Origin: UBA4802 sp964509195
Lineage (GTDB): Bacteria; Spirochaetota; UBA4802; UB4802
DNA: 64,000 nucleotides
Direction: 5' to 3'
Assembly (NCBI GenBank): GCA_964509195.1
Contig: CAZDWJ010000001.1
Span: 186,001 to 250,000, forward strand
Shown: piece after piece, positions 55,837 to 64,000 of the stretch
Position numbering within the stretch: the first letter of the stretch is position 1
Layout of the letters: every line of letters begins with the position of its first letter
Program-made: the position numbers and the translations under genes
Notes under the pieces: model-generated
The model's database searches: none
The model's input: only the letters and a program-made list of their open reading frames with translations
What the model was told of the DNA's origin: nothing

Positions 55837-56478
55837 TTATTCATTCAACTCATCTTCAATTATATCAAAGCCGTTCCCCAATTTTTTCATAACCTTTTTT
55901 ATGATTTCCCAGCTAAAACCTCGTTGATATAAAAATGAAGCTACTTTAGCTTTAGCATTTTCTTTATCTTTAACTCTATTATATTTCTTCAAAGCTAATT
56001 GATACACCTGCTCAATGTCAGGTTCTTTTTGCTCTGTTCGTTTTATTGCTTTTTTAATAGTTACTTTATCAATTCCTTTCTCAAAAAGTTTTTTTTCTAT
56101 CATTTTATTGCCAATAATTTTGTGTCCTCTGATTGATTGAATGTACTGCAATGCAAATCTATAATCATTTATTAATCCTTTTTCAGAAAAATCCTGTAGC
56201 ACCTTGCTGATAGTATTTTTGTCAAAACCTTTCTTTATAAGATACTTTTTGATATCATGTTCAGTTCTGTTGCGCATACTTATATACAACAATGCTTTCT
56301 CCTTACACTCAAAAAAGGTTGCTTCTTCTTTTAAATGGGTATATGCATCAATATCAATCAATGCACCCCTGTGCAGTAACCCTGAAGGTACAGATGCATT
56401 ATCCACCCGCATATACTCGCCAGTATCCAGTGTTATTCGTATGTAGCGATCTGTGTACTCAATATCCTGGATAATCAT
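55837..56478 (-). CDS. recX: RecX regulatory protein
   Basis: 213 residues with three-helix RecX repeats: ALLYISMRNRTEHDIKKYL, FSEKGLINDYRFALQYI and ASFLYQRGFSWEIIKKVM. RecX binds inside the RecA filament and inhibits it. recA is not in the window, so the usual recA-recX link is broken here. The N-terminal 60 residues are a less conserved beta-rich lead. Confidence 0.9.
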   Translation of the reverse strand: MIIQDIEYTDRYIRITLDTGEYMRVDNASVPSGLLHRGALIDIDAYTHLKEEATFFECKEKALLYISMRNRTEHDIKKYLIKKGFDKNTISKVLQDFSEKGLINDYRFALQYIQSIRGHKIIGNKMIEKKLFEKGIDKVTIKKAIKRTEQKEPDIEQVYQLALKKYNRVKDKENAKAKVASFLYQRGFSWEIIKKVMKKLGNGFDIIEDELNE

Positions 56479-56517
56479 AAGGTTTCTTAACTCTTTTTAG
56501 GTGAAATTTATAATAAC

Positions 56518-56543
56518 AAAAGGATGCCATCTGGCATCCTTTT
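56518..56543 (-). terminator. Terminator of rplM-rpsI
   Basis: Stem AAAAGGATGCC / GGCATCCTTTT with a 4-base loop, just past the rpsI stop codon. A- and T-runs lie on both sides. Confidence 0.85.
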
Positions 56544-56570
56544 TGTAAAGTATATAATCCCAAAATACTT

Positions 56571-56963
56571 TTATCGTTTTGAGAACTGGAATCTTTTCCG
56601 TGCTTTTTTCTGACCATATTTCTTGCGTTCAACTTCACGCGAATCACGTGTAAGGAAACCTGCCTGCCGCATCGATTTTTTATACTTCTCATCCAATGCT
56701 GCAAGGCAACGGGCAATTCCTAACTTAACTGCACCCGCCTGTCCTGTCCATCCACCACCATCAACAGTAGCAACAACATCAAATGAATTCAACATCCCCA
56801 CTTCCTCCAGGGGCTGTCGCACTACAAGCTCCAGTGTCTGTCGCCTGAAATATTGATTAATTGGCATATTATTAATAATAATGGTACCGTTTCCTGGTTT
56901 TAGCCATACACGGGCAACCGCTGATTTTCTTCTCCCTGTTGCATAATTTGCTGCACTTGCCAT
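56571..56963 (-). CDS. rpsI: 30S ribosomal protein S9
   Basis: 130 residues. GRRKSAVARVWLKPGNG, the VRQPLEEVG and GGGWTGQAGAVKLGIARCL (cut) regions, and the C-terminal KKARKRFQFSKR that reaches the P-site tRNA. GAGGG precedes the ATG. It follows rplM by 44 bases, the usual rplM-rpsI operon. Confidence 0.98.
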   Translation of the reverse strand: MASAANYATGRRKSAVARVWLKPGNGTIIINNMPINQYFRRQTLELVVRQPLEEVGMLNSFDVVATVDGGGWTGQAGAVKLGIARCLAALDEKYKKSMRQAGFLTRDSREVERKKYGQKKARKRFQFSKR

Positions 56964-57007
56964 TTTTTATACCCTCATTTTATAGTAACTATAATTTTTT
57001 TAAAATA

Positions 57008-57454
57008 TTAGAACTTTAATTCCAAAGGTTCAGGTTTCTGAGCCTTATGGGGATGGTCACTGCCCGCATAAATCTTCAAATTACCCATCAACTGTCGTGC
57101 TAATTTATTTTTAGGCATCATGCCTTTTACCGCATGGTATATTACAAATTCAGGTTTTTTATCCAGCATTTTCCTGATATTCACAAATCTGCTCCCGCCA
57201 GGATATTTTGAATGGAAAAAGTATTCTTTCTCATCTGGCTTTTTACCTGTAAGAAGTACTTTTTCTGCATTGATAACGATAACATTATCACCCATATCAA
57301 GGTATGGTGAGTATGAAGGTTTATGCTTACCACGTAACAAATGAGCTATCTCAGCTGCAAGCCTGCCTAACACCTTGCCTTCTGCGTCAATGATGTACCA
57401 TTTTTTCTCAATCTGAGATTTTTTTAATGAAAACGTTCTCTGAAAAATACCCAT
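57008..57454 (-). CDS. rplM: 50S ribosomal protein L13
   Basis: 148 residues. WYIIDAEGKVLGRLAAEIA, LRGKHKPSYSPYLDMGDNVI (cut) and AVKGMMPKNKLARQLMGNLK are L13 motifs. GAGG precedes the ATG. It is the first gene of the rplM-rpsI unit. Confidence 0.98.
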   Translation of the reverse strand: MGIFQRTFSLKKSQIEKKWYIIDAEGKVLGRLAAEIAHLLRGKHKPSYSPYLDMGDNVIVINAEKVLLTGKKPDEKEYFFHSKYPGGSRFVNIRKMLDKKPEFVIYHAVKGMMPKNKLARQLMGNLKIYAGSDHPHKAQKPEPLELKF

Positions 57455-57736
57455 TATATCCTCTCTTACATCCTGAATAATTCGCTTATACCTACGTAAA
57501 ATATTGATTAAAAGTGTAGCACGTTATTTCTATTAATCAAGAAACAAAAAAATGCAACAAAAGTATATTATTTAAAATGTGGTGTTCAAACTTATTTTTC
57601 CACTTTATTTTTGTCAAGGAAATTAAACAATTTTTATAAATTAATTCACTATTCATTGCTACTATTTAATGTATGCCAAAAATTATTCAACCCATGCACA
57701 CATAGCATTTAACTAAAGGGACATGTAATTCATGTT

Positions 57737-58630
57737 TCACACAATCCGTATATATTCATCTGTAATCAAAAATGTGCACGGAGTAACCCCAACATATTCT
57801 CCCTCAACATCAACTGGCAATCCAGGTGTTGCAATATCTATCTTTGTGGCATCTCTATCTTCTACATAATGAACATAAACATGTGTTCCAGAATATACCT
57901 TTGGGAATAACATTAGAAATACTAATTTATGCATCCATTTGAGCAAAATCATGCGCGCCCTATCACTTAAAGGCTCCGAATGCGGTGACACCTTCATGCC
58001 ACCTGCATAGTATTTACTTCGAGCAAACATTATCATCAGGACATTTTCAATTTTGGTTTCACCATCAATATTTAGCTGTACCATTTTTGGTTTGATTGTA
58101 AAAAGCGTTTGGAGAACCCCAATAACATATCCTATTTTACCTAATCTTCTGTACCTATCAAAAATTCCAGCAACCCTGGCTCCAAAGCCAGCATCCCCAA
58201 CACCTATAAAATAACGATAGGATTTTTCAGTTATTACTTTTGACAGTTTTATCTTTATATCAACTCCATTAACAATCCGTTGATAAATTTCCTCAATACG
58301 TGTTTCAATTTTTTTTGCGATCCCAAATACTCTACTTAAATCACAGCCTGAACCCCCATACGTTGGTGCTACAGCAATGTCCGTTCTCCCCGCCAGCCCA
58401 TTAGCTACTTCATTAATGGTCCCATCCCCACCACAAACAATAATAACATCACCCTCCGACTTATTTGCTAACTCTGTTGCATGACCCCGTGTTTTTGTAA
58501 AAAAAACTTCATGGGCAAAATATGTATCAATACAATTCTTTAGTTGCTGGTAAACCTTCAACCCCGAACGTGAAGCAGGATTTACTATAATAGTGGCTTT
58601 CGGCTTTCCTTTGTTGCCTTTGTTAATCAT
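57737..58630 (-). CDS. Diacylglycerol kinase family lipid kinase
   Basis: 297 residues, YegS/LCB5 type. NPASRSGLKVYQQL, the nucleotide loop VCGGDGTINEVANGLAG and GVGDAGFGARVA are the family's catalytic blocks; the C-terminal beta-sandwich ends VDVEGEYVG. It phosphorylates a lipid (diacylglycerol, sphingoid or another), at the membrane. No ribosome site is strong at 58630. It stands alone, 182 bases from the next gene. Confidence 0.88.
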   Translation of the reverse strand: MINKGNKGKPKATIIVNPASRSGLKVYQQLKNCIDTYFAHEVFFTKTRGHATELANKSEGDVIIVCGGDGTINEVANGLAGRTDIAVAPTYGGSGCDLSRVFGIAKKIETRIEEIYQRIVNGVDIKIKLSKVITEKSYRYFIGVGDAGFGARVAGIFDRYRRLGKIGYVIGVLQTLFTIKPKMVQLNIDGETKIENVLMIMFARSKYYAGGMKVSPHSEPLSDRARMILLKWMHKLVFLMLFPKVYSGTHVYVHYVEDRDATKIDIATPGLPVDVEGEYVGVTPCTFLITDEYIRIV

Positions 58631-58756
58631 AGTATTTAATGATTATAAAACTCAAAATAGAACCTTTACTATTATTTTATGACACAAATTATTTTCAATA
58701 ATTTTTTTCATTAATGGACGGATTACGGGACTATCTAGCCTGATATTAATTTTGCA

Positions 58757-58790
58757 TAAAAAAAGCAGGGATTTTAATCCCTGCTTATTT
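58757..58790 (-). terminator. Terminator of the first nitronate monooxygenase gene
   Basis: Stem AAGCAGGGATT / AATCCCTGCTT at 58763-58786, followed on the minus strand by a seven-T run. Confidence 0.88.
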
Positions 58791-58812
58791 GATAATCACA
58801 GTATCTTCTAAA

Positions 58813-59847
58813 TTAAAACTTTTTAAGATTCTTTTGATAAATAGTCTTTGCCTCTTTCACTGTCCTTTCAATTACTTCTTTAACAGTTGGAACATCATCA
58901 ATCAGTCCCTGGCACTGCCCAATAAGCTGTACACCATAATCAAGATCCCCTTTTTCTGTTGCAGCTTTTATTTTATCAAACGCTGTAGCAAAGTGTGCCA
59001 GCTGTATCATCATCTTTGGACCCTGCAGCATAACACCCAACGCCAATTTAAAGTATGGCATGTTCATCATTTTGGCAATTCTATATGATTCAATTGCAGC
59101 CAGTGGTAGATTCATTCCTTTCTTTATTGCTTTCTCTGCTGATTTTGTTTTTAAAACACGGCAATAGATGCCATCAAACCTGTTAGAATAGATTGTATCT
59201 TCAATTCCTGCTTTAAGCTGCGCTTCAATGGTTTTTTTATGTAGCGGGCTTTCCTTTGTCATTGATAAACGGGTGCCCATCCCAATACCTTCTGCACCTA
59301 ACGCTAGTGCCGCAGCCATTCCACGGCCATCTGCTATACCACCAACAGCCACTACTGGGATTTTTACTTTATCAACTATCGCCGGTACTAGAACAAATGT
59401 AGTAACCTGCCCACCGTGAGCTGCAGCTTCATGTCCAGTAACCTGAAGAGCATCGGCACCCTGCTTCTCAGCTGCTATCGCATGTTTTTCGGTTACAACC
59501 GTTGCAATAACTTTGCCACCATACTTATGTGCACGCTGTGCAATCCAGTCACATTTACCCAGTGAAACATTTATAATGGGCACTTTTTCTTCTAGCATAA
59601 CCTCGGCATTTTCTCGTGCACCTGGCATAATAAGTGTACATCCTGCACCAAACGGTTTATCAGTAAGCTCACGAATTTGCCGTATTGCCTGCCGTGTCTG
59701 CTCAGGTGTTAAAGGTCCTGTTGCAAGATACCCAGTACCACCAGCATTACACACTGCTGCCACAAGCTCAGGTGTACTTATCCAGCTCATCCCTGGAAGG
59801 ATAATGGGATATTTGATCCCAAATAGTTCAGTTATTCTTGTTTTCAT
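58813..59847 (-). CDS. Nitronate monooxygenase-like FMN enzyme (copy 1)
   Basis: 344 residues, FMN-binding TIM barrel: YPIILPGMSWISTPELVAAV, GTGYLATGPLTPEQT, ALQVTGHEAAAHGG (proton-handling His), PVVAVGGIADGRGMAAALAL and GAEGIGMGTR. Family members oxidise nitronates or act as enoyl reductases. It shares layout and most motifs with copy 2 at 61851, with an acyl-CoA synthetase between them, hinting at acyl-CoA chemistry rather than nitronate detoxification. Confidence 0.88.
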   Translation of the reverse strand: MKTRITELFGIKYPIILPGMSWISTPELVAAVCNAGGTGYLATGPLTPEQTRQAIRQIRELTDKPFGAGCTLIMPGARENAEVMLEEKVPIINVSLGKCDWIAQRAHKYGGKVIATVVTEKHAIAAEKQGADALQVTGHEAAAHGGQVTTFVLVPAIVDKVKIPVVAVGGIADGRGMAAALALGAEGIGMGTRLSMTKESPLHKKTIEAQLKAGIEDTIYSNRFDGIYCRVLKTKSAEKAIKKGMNLPLAAIESYRIAKMMNMPYFKLALGVMLQGPKMMIQLAHFATAFDKIKAATEKGDLDYGVQLIGQCQGLIDDVPTVKEVIERTVKEAKTIYQKNLKKF

Positions 59848-59962
59848 ACATATAACTCCCTGCTCACTTAAAATTATAATTCACATTTTAAAACATAACA
59901 CTGTTACACTACTATTGTAGCAATAAAAATTTCATATACAAAATTTAAAATATTTAAATACT

Positions 59963-61807
59963 TTAATCCTGATACATTCTGTCAATCAAATCGCTGTATC
60001 GTTGCTGTATTACCTTTCTTCTGATTTTCATTGTAGGAGTAATTTCACCACGTTCTTGAGTAAACTCCTGCGGCATTAATACAAACTTTTTGATCTTCTC
60101 AACCTGGCCTAAGCTTTCAGTTAACTTTTCAATCTTATTATTGTAAAATTCAATAATTGTTGGATTGGAAATTAACTCCTGGCGTGTTGAATACTGTATT
60201 CCTTTAGATTTTGCATATTCACCCAACATATCAAAATTTGGCACAATCAGGGCGCTTATATACTTACGCCCATCACCCACTATCACAACCTGCTCAATGT
60301 AGAGATCTTCCCCTAACATTGTTTCTATCACCTGCGGTGCAATATTTTTGCCACCTGCGGTTATAATAAGGTCTTTTATCCTGTCAGTGATGCGTATATA
60401 CCGGTTCCCATCATGTTCTTCAATAGTCCCAACATCGCCGGTTTTAAACCATCCATCCTGCGTAAACATTTCTCTGGTAGCTTCAGGCTTATTATAGTAC
60501 TCCTTCATGCACATTGGTCCTTTAAGCTGAATTTCTCCCTCATCCGAAACTCTTACATCAACAATGTCTAGAAGAGGTCCACAGACACCTGGATACGCGG
60601 TTTTTGCAGTTCCGACAGCGACCGGGAAAAATTCTGTTAATCCATACCCCTGTGCCAGAGGAATGCCCAATCCATTGAAAAATTCATTTATCTCAGCCGA
60701 CATGGCTGCTCCCCCAACATGGAATACCCACACGTTGCCACCAACCAGTTGCCGCACTTTTTTTAAAACAAGGGCATTAGCAAGTAATCGTTTGAATATA
60801 AGCCACGGACCAATGAATTTTCTCAAACGCTTTTGCTTATCATAGTGTACACCGACGTTTGTTGCCCACATAAACAGTTTCTTTTTTGAAGGTGGTGCTG
60901 TTTCCAGCCTGTCAAATATGGTAGCATACATCTTTTCCCACAAACGGGGAACGCTGCACATATAATGTGGTTTTGAAAGAGGCAAAATTTCCATAATGTC
61001 TTTTGGATTACGACAATAATGGTTTTCTCCGCCCTTTAGCAACACTCCGTATGTCCACATGCGCTCAAACACATGACTTAAAGGCAAAAATGCAAGCGAT
61101 ACCATCCCTGGCCCTGCTTCCGTGAACCGGAATACTGATGCATAGATGCCTGCAAGGAAACTGGCATGCGTATGCACTGCCCCTTTGGGGTTGCCAGTTG
61201 TTCCTGATGTGTAAATTATGGTGAGAATATCATCACTTCCTAGCTCATTAATGCGAACATCAACTGTTTTTATTATACTATCATCAACTTTGTCTTTTAC
61301 TATGTCGTTAAAATAAAAGCTGTCCCTACCATTTATAATCACTGCATCCTGTAAAGATATTATCATTTTAAGCGATGTGGTACCCACTATCTGAAGAACT
61401 TTATCATATTGCTCCTGATCACCAGTAAAAATCACTTTTATTGAAGCATCATCTATTATATACTTTGCTTCATCCTTGGAATTGGTTGCATAAATCGGAA
61501 CCGGAACACATCCTGCTGCCTGAATTCCTAAATCTACCAGTGTCCACTCAGGGCAATTCTGCGAAAAGATGGCCACCCTGTCGCCCTTTTGTAAACCTTT
61601 AGAAATCAAAAAATGAGCTACCGCATATACTATGTGTGTGACATCATTCCACGTATACGAATACTTTTTGCCATCAGCAAATCCAGAAAGTGCTAAAGCA
61701 TTGCCCCTTCCTTTTGCACGGGACAGGAGCATATTAATAACTGATTTCTCAACACTACAAAATTCCCTGTAGCCATCATATGTTGCTTTCTGCATATAAA
61801 AACCCAT
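59963..61807 (-). CDS. Long-chain fatty-acid-CoA ligase (AMP-binding), second copy
   Basis: 614 residues. IIYTSGTTGNPKGAVHTH, GYGLTEFFPVAVG, DGWFKTGDVGTIEE and RIKDLIITAGGKNIAPQ are ANL motifs; the end IRRKVIQQRYSDLIDRMY mirrors the paralogue at 50978. It activates fatty acids to CoA thioesters. Two possible ATGs (61807, 61795) lack a good ribosome site. It lies between two nitronate monooxygenase genes on the same strand. Confidence 0.92.
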   Translation of the reverse strand: MGFYMQKATYDGYREFCSVEKSVINMLLSRAKGRGNALALSGFADGKKYSYTWNDVTHIVYAVAHFLISKGLQKGDRVAIFSQNCPEWTLVDLGIQAAGCVPVPIYATNSKDEAKYIIDDASIKVIFTGDQEQYDKVLQIVGTTSLKMIISLQDAVIINGRDSFYFNDIVKDKVDDSIIKTVDVRINELGSDDILTIIYTSGTTGNPKGAVHTHASFLAGIYASVFRFTEAGPGMVSLAFLPLSHVFERMWTYGVLLKGGENHYCRNPKDIMEILPLSKPHYMCSVPRLWEKMYATIFDRLETAPPSKKKLFMWATNVGVHYDKQKRLRKFIGPWLIFKRLLANALVLKKVRQLVGGNVWVFHVGGAAMSAEINEFFNGLGIPLAQGYGLTEFFPVAVGTAKTAYPGVCGPLLDIVDVRVSDEGEIQLKGPMCMKEYYNKPEATREMFTQDGWFKTGDVGTIEEHDGNRYIRITDRIKDLIITAGGKNIAPQVIETMLGEDLYIEQVVIVGDGRKYISALIVPNFDMLGEYAKSKGIQYSTRQELISNPTIIEFYNNKIEKLTESLGQVEKIKKFVLMPQEFTQERGEITPTMKIRRKVIQQRYSDLIDRMYQD

Positions 61808-61824
61808 CCCATAGTAAATGTATT

Positions 61825-61845
61825 GGCGCTCCTTTAAAGAGCGCC
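61825..61845 (-). other. Hairpin between nitronate monooxygenase copy 2 and acyl-CoA synthetase
   Basis: GGCGCTC / GAGCGCC with a 7-base loop, no T run. It sits right after the stop of the gene at 61851 and may act as an mRNA-processing or attenuating hairpin. Confidence 0.5.
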
Positions 61846-61850
61846 GTCTG

Positions 61851-62888
61851 TTACTTAACTTTTTTGGCTAATTGTTTTTCAATCTCTACTGCTTCTTTAA
61901 TTATCCTGTCTACAACCTGCTTCACTGTTGGCGTATCATTTATAATACCTGTTACCTGACCCAAAGGCAGGACACCTTTGTCAAAATCACCTTCCATTGT
62001 TCCAATCTTGAATGCATCAAAACCTATGGCCATACGTGCCATCTGAATTGCCCGCTGAGGTCCCATAAACATAATACCTACAGCAAGTTTAAGCCATGGA
62101 TATCCTAACATATCAGCAATCTTTTTTGAGCGGATGAGCGAACTAAATGGATTGAGGTGCTTTCGCATCAGTCGTTCCACAGCTTTTGACTTCATGAAGC
62201 GTGCGGGTAACCCATCTACCTTTGGCGTATATACTGTGTTATATACTTCGCTCTTGATACTTGCCTGCTTTGCACTTTCGGCTACCGGGCTTTCTTTTGT
62301 ATTCATAAAGCGGGTGCCCATTGCAATGCCTTCTGCTCCTAATGCAAGGGCTGCAATAAGCCCTCTTCCATCTGCAAAACCACCTGCTGCAATCACCGGA
62401 ATATCTACTGCCTGTGAAATCGCAGGAATGAGCACTAACGATGTGATAGCTCCACCGTGGCCTGCTGCCTCATAGCCTGTTACTATTAGCGCATCAGCTC
62501 CGTCGCGCTGGGCTGCCAGTGCATGCTTATGCGTAGTTACTGTCGCTATTACCTTTCCGCCATACGCATGAACTGCTTTTGCAATCTTATCGCCTTTACC
62601 TAAAGAATAATTAATGATAGGAACTTTCTCTTCAATAAGAACCTCGGCATTGCGCTCAGCACCAGGGAAATACAGTGTCACATTTGCTGCAAAAGGTTTA
62701 TTGGTAAGCTCCCGTACTCTTCGTACAGCCTGGCGTGTTTGATCTGCAGTGAGAACACCAGTAGCAAGTATACCAAGCCCTCCCGCAGTAGATACCGCAG
62801 CAACAAGCTCAGGTGTACTTATCCAGCTCATCCCTGAAAGCACAATTGGATACTTAATCTTAAAAAGTTCTGTAATTTTAGTCTTCAT
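61851..62888 (-). CDS. Nitronate monooxygenase-like FMN enzyme (copy 2)
   Basis: 345 residues, paralogue of copy 1: KYPIVLSGMSWISTPELVAA, GLGILATGVLTADQTRQAVR, ALIVTGYEAAGHGG and PVIAAGGFADGRG. The His before GG in the EAAGHGG loop is kept, while GHE becomes GYE. GGGAG precedes the ATG. It begins the NMO-synthetase-NMO series. Confidence 0.88.
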   Translation of the reverse strand: MKTKITELFKIKYPIVLSGMSWISTPELVAAVSTAGGLGILATGVLTADQTRQAVRRVRELTNKPFAANVTLYFPGAERNAEVLIEEKVPIINYSLGKGDKIAKAVHAYGGKVIATVTTHKHALAAQRDGADALIVTGYEAAGHGGAITSLVLIPAISQAVDIPVIAAGGFADGRGLIAALALGAEGIAMGTRFMNTKESPVAESAKQASIKSEVYNTVYTPKVDGLPARFMKSKAVERLMRKHLNPFSSLIRSKKIADMLGYPWLKLAVGIMFMGPQRAIQMARMAIGFDAFKIGTMEGDFDKGVLPLGQVTGIINDTPTVKQVVDRIIKEAVEIEKQLAKKVK

Positions 62889-63056
62889 CGCAATTCTCCC
62901 TTTAGTAAGTTAAAATATATTACAATTGCATAATCCTGCATTATGCGATAATACTAACTGTTAAAAACATTCACTTTATTGTATCGCAAACATAACAGGG
63001 TTATCTAAAAAAGCAAGAAATATATGCACTTTTTGTCAAAACTTTTATATAAAAAA

Positions 63057-64000
63057 TTAGTTAGTTGAATAATTTATGCGGCACAACACATACGGAAGAT
63101 AGGCATTGCCAACCCATTCTCTTTCTGCTGACAGTACTATTTTATCATTCAGCATTGTGGTGACATCATCACTTACCATGGAATTTTTCAGCCTCCCTTT
63201 TACACTTCCCTGGACCACAAGCCACGCTAAATCCAAATTTGCTGAAAACTGTCCCATGAGTGTATTGGACTGACCAAAGCCTATGAATTGATCAATGATA
63301 ATCCCTGTCCCCATTTTTTCAATCATATCGTTAAACGATATACTACCTGCTTCTACTATTATATTGCTAAAACTTTCGTGTGGCAACGTTGCATAGCCAC
63401 GTGAGGAATTGCCGGTTGGCTGTATGTGCAGCAGATGGGCACTTTGCAGATGGGCAATATAATTTTCTATATATCCCTGTTCAATTAACACTTTATTTTT
63501 AGCCGGTATTCCCTCATCGTCAAAAGGATAGCTGCTTGGTGCAAAATCTATTAAAGGATTATCATACACTGTTAAATGTTTACCAAAAACCTTTTGTCCA
63601 AACTTGCCTATATACCGTGAAACCCCCCGCTCAATTGAACGCCCCGATAATCCCTGCAGTACCACACTCATGATCTGACCAAACGCTTTTGGTGTAAAGA
63701 TTACAAAATAATTGCCAAATGGCATTTTAACAGTTTGTTCACTAAAGTGTAGTTTTAAAAGAATTCTATCAGCAACCTCATTAATGTCAAAGTTACTTCC
63801 CCAGGTAATAGTTTCATATACCTGCACACGGCTGCCATCAGGCAGTATTCTCAGAGCAGTAATTGTGGATCCATTACGGGAATACTGATATCCTCTATCA
63901 AAACCCTGTGAATTGATAAGGTGCATGTACCCATCAGCACATCCACGACCAGCATCAATTATACAATCACTATACACAGACAGTATTTTGTCGATAACTG
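63057..64000 (-). CDS. TldE/PmbA-like protein (partial, 5' end outside window)
   Basis: The frame is open to the right edge beyond a GTG at 63977, so the N-terminus is missing. Visible are the barrel-like middle and SFAPSSYPF-like text (FAPSSYPFDDEGIPA), GNSSRGYATLPHESFSNIIVE (cut) and a C-terminal GNAYLPYVLCRI. The TldD HExxxH site is absent where expected (FGQIMSVVLQGLSG), so it is the TldE/PmbA type, partner of TldD in peptide maturation. tldD would be expected nearby outside the window. Confidence 0.82.
   Translation of the reverse strand, partial: VIDKILSVYSDCIIDAGRGCADGYMHLINSQGFDRGYQYSRNGSTITALRILPDGSRVQVYETITWGSNFDINEVADRILLKLHFSEQTVKMPFGNYFVIFTPKAFGQIMSVVLQGLSGRSIERGVSRYIGKFGQKVFGKHLTVYDNPLIDFAPSSYPFDDEGIPAKNKVLIEQGYIENYIAHLQSAHLLHIQPTGNSSRGYATLPHESFSNIIVEAGSISFNDMIEKMGTGIIIDQFIGFGQSNTLMGQFSANLDLAWLVVQGSVKGRLKNSMVSDDVTTMLNDKIVLSAEREWVGNAYLPYVLCRINYSTN

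Noticed and set aside
1..64000. CRISPR array
   Set aside because: No set of regularly spaced direct repeats; the only dispersed repeat is single copies kilobases apart.

Overview
The window reads as chromosome of an AT-rich (about 37% GC by eye), anaerobic, diderm bacterium. The best guess is a member of the Spirochaetota: there are lipoproteins with lipobox cysteines, an RND-transporter remnant, leucine-rich-repeat and NADase-type glycan-binding surface proteins, several chemoreceptors, and a very long broken protein that resembles the leptospiral 'longest protein' family. Anaerobic or low-potential redox metabolism is suggested by a cytochrome c3, a four-haem cytochrome c554-like protein, an NfnAB-type flavoprotein pair and a giant FAD/Fe-S oxidoreductase. 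The phylum is inferred from gene content only.

Layout: 0-16 kb is mostly housekeeping: DUF2784 membrane protein (cut by the edge), type III CoA-transferase, DUF3683-type oxidoreductase, YedF, ptsN-ruvB, haemolysin III, thioesterase, cutA, MORN lipoprotein, cytochrome c3, phospholipase C-like protein, an exported HELTH metallopeptidase, a metallo-beta-lactamase-fold protein and a ClpX-like ATPase. 16.6-23.8 kb is an accessory segment ending at tRNA-Leu(CAA). It holds an LRR lipoprotein, an NADase-type domain protein, a large gene broken by three in-frame stops and two frameshifts whose tail is a C39-like cysteine peptidase, a dead IS30 copy, and a 3' scrap of an RND pump. 23.8-36 kb carries a second thioesterase, a multihaem cytochrome, a three-gene chemoreceptor cluster whose first protein has an unfamiliar N-terminal half, a Yip1 protein, a HicB gene with a nonsense-riddled hicA, a Cam-type carbonic anhydrase, a hybrid histidine kinase and MTA phosphorylase. 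36-46 kb (mostly minus strand) holds a CCA-type nucleotidyltransferase coupled to a cyclic-nucleotide-gated GH15-like enzyme, a LamG/Fn3 protein, rpiB, asnS coupled to a toxin-antitoxin pair, an enolase-superfamily enzyme and a polysaccharide deacetylase. 46-64 kb carries nfnAB facing a glutamate synthase-like gene, two long-chain acyl-CoA synthetases, alaS, recX, rplM-rpsI, a lipid kinase, two nitronate monooxygenase paralogues flanking one acyl-CoA synthetase, and a TldE/PmbA-like gene cut by the right edge.

The most unusual signals are non-genic. (1) A dispersed intergenic element of about 115 bp occurs three times (near 10.0, 31.5 and 55.7 kb), with a possible fourth copy. (2) The oligomer GCGATAG/CTATCGC, often extended to GGAGCTATCGC, is strongly over-represented, resembling HIP1-type or uptake-signal words. 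I counted 24 copies by eye where about 5 are expected. (3) Small palindromic or MITE-like elements lie at 32.2 and 35.4 kb. No CRISPR array was seen, and no complete new defence or toxin system can be claimed; the accessory island is decayed.
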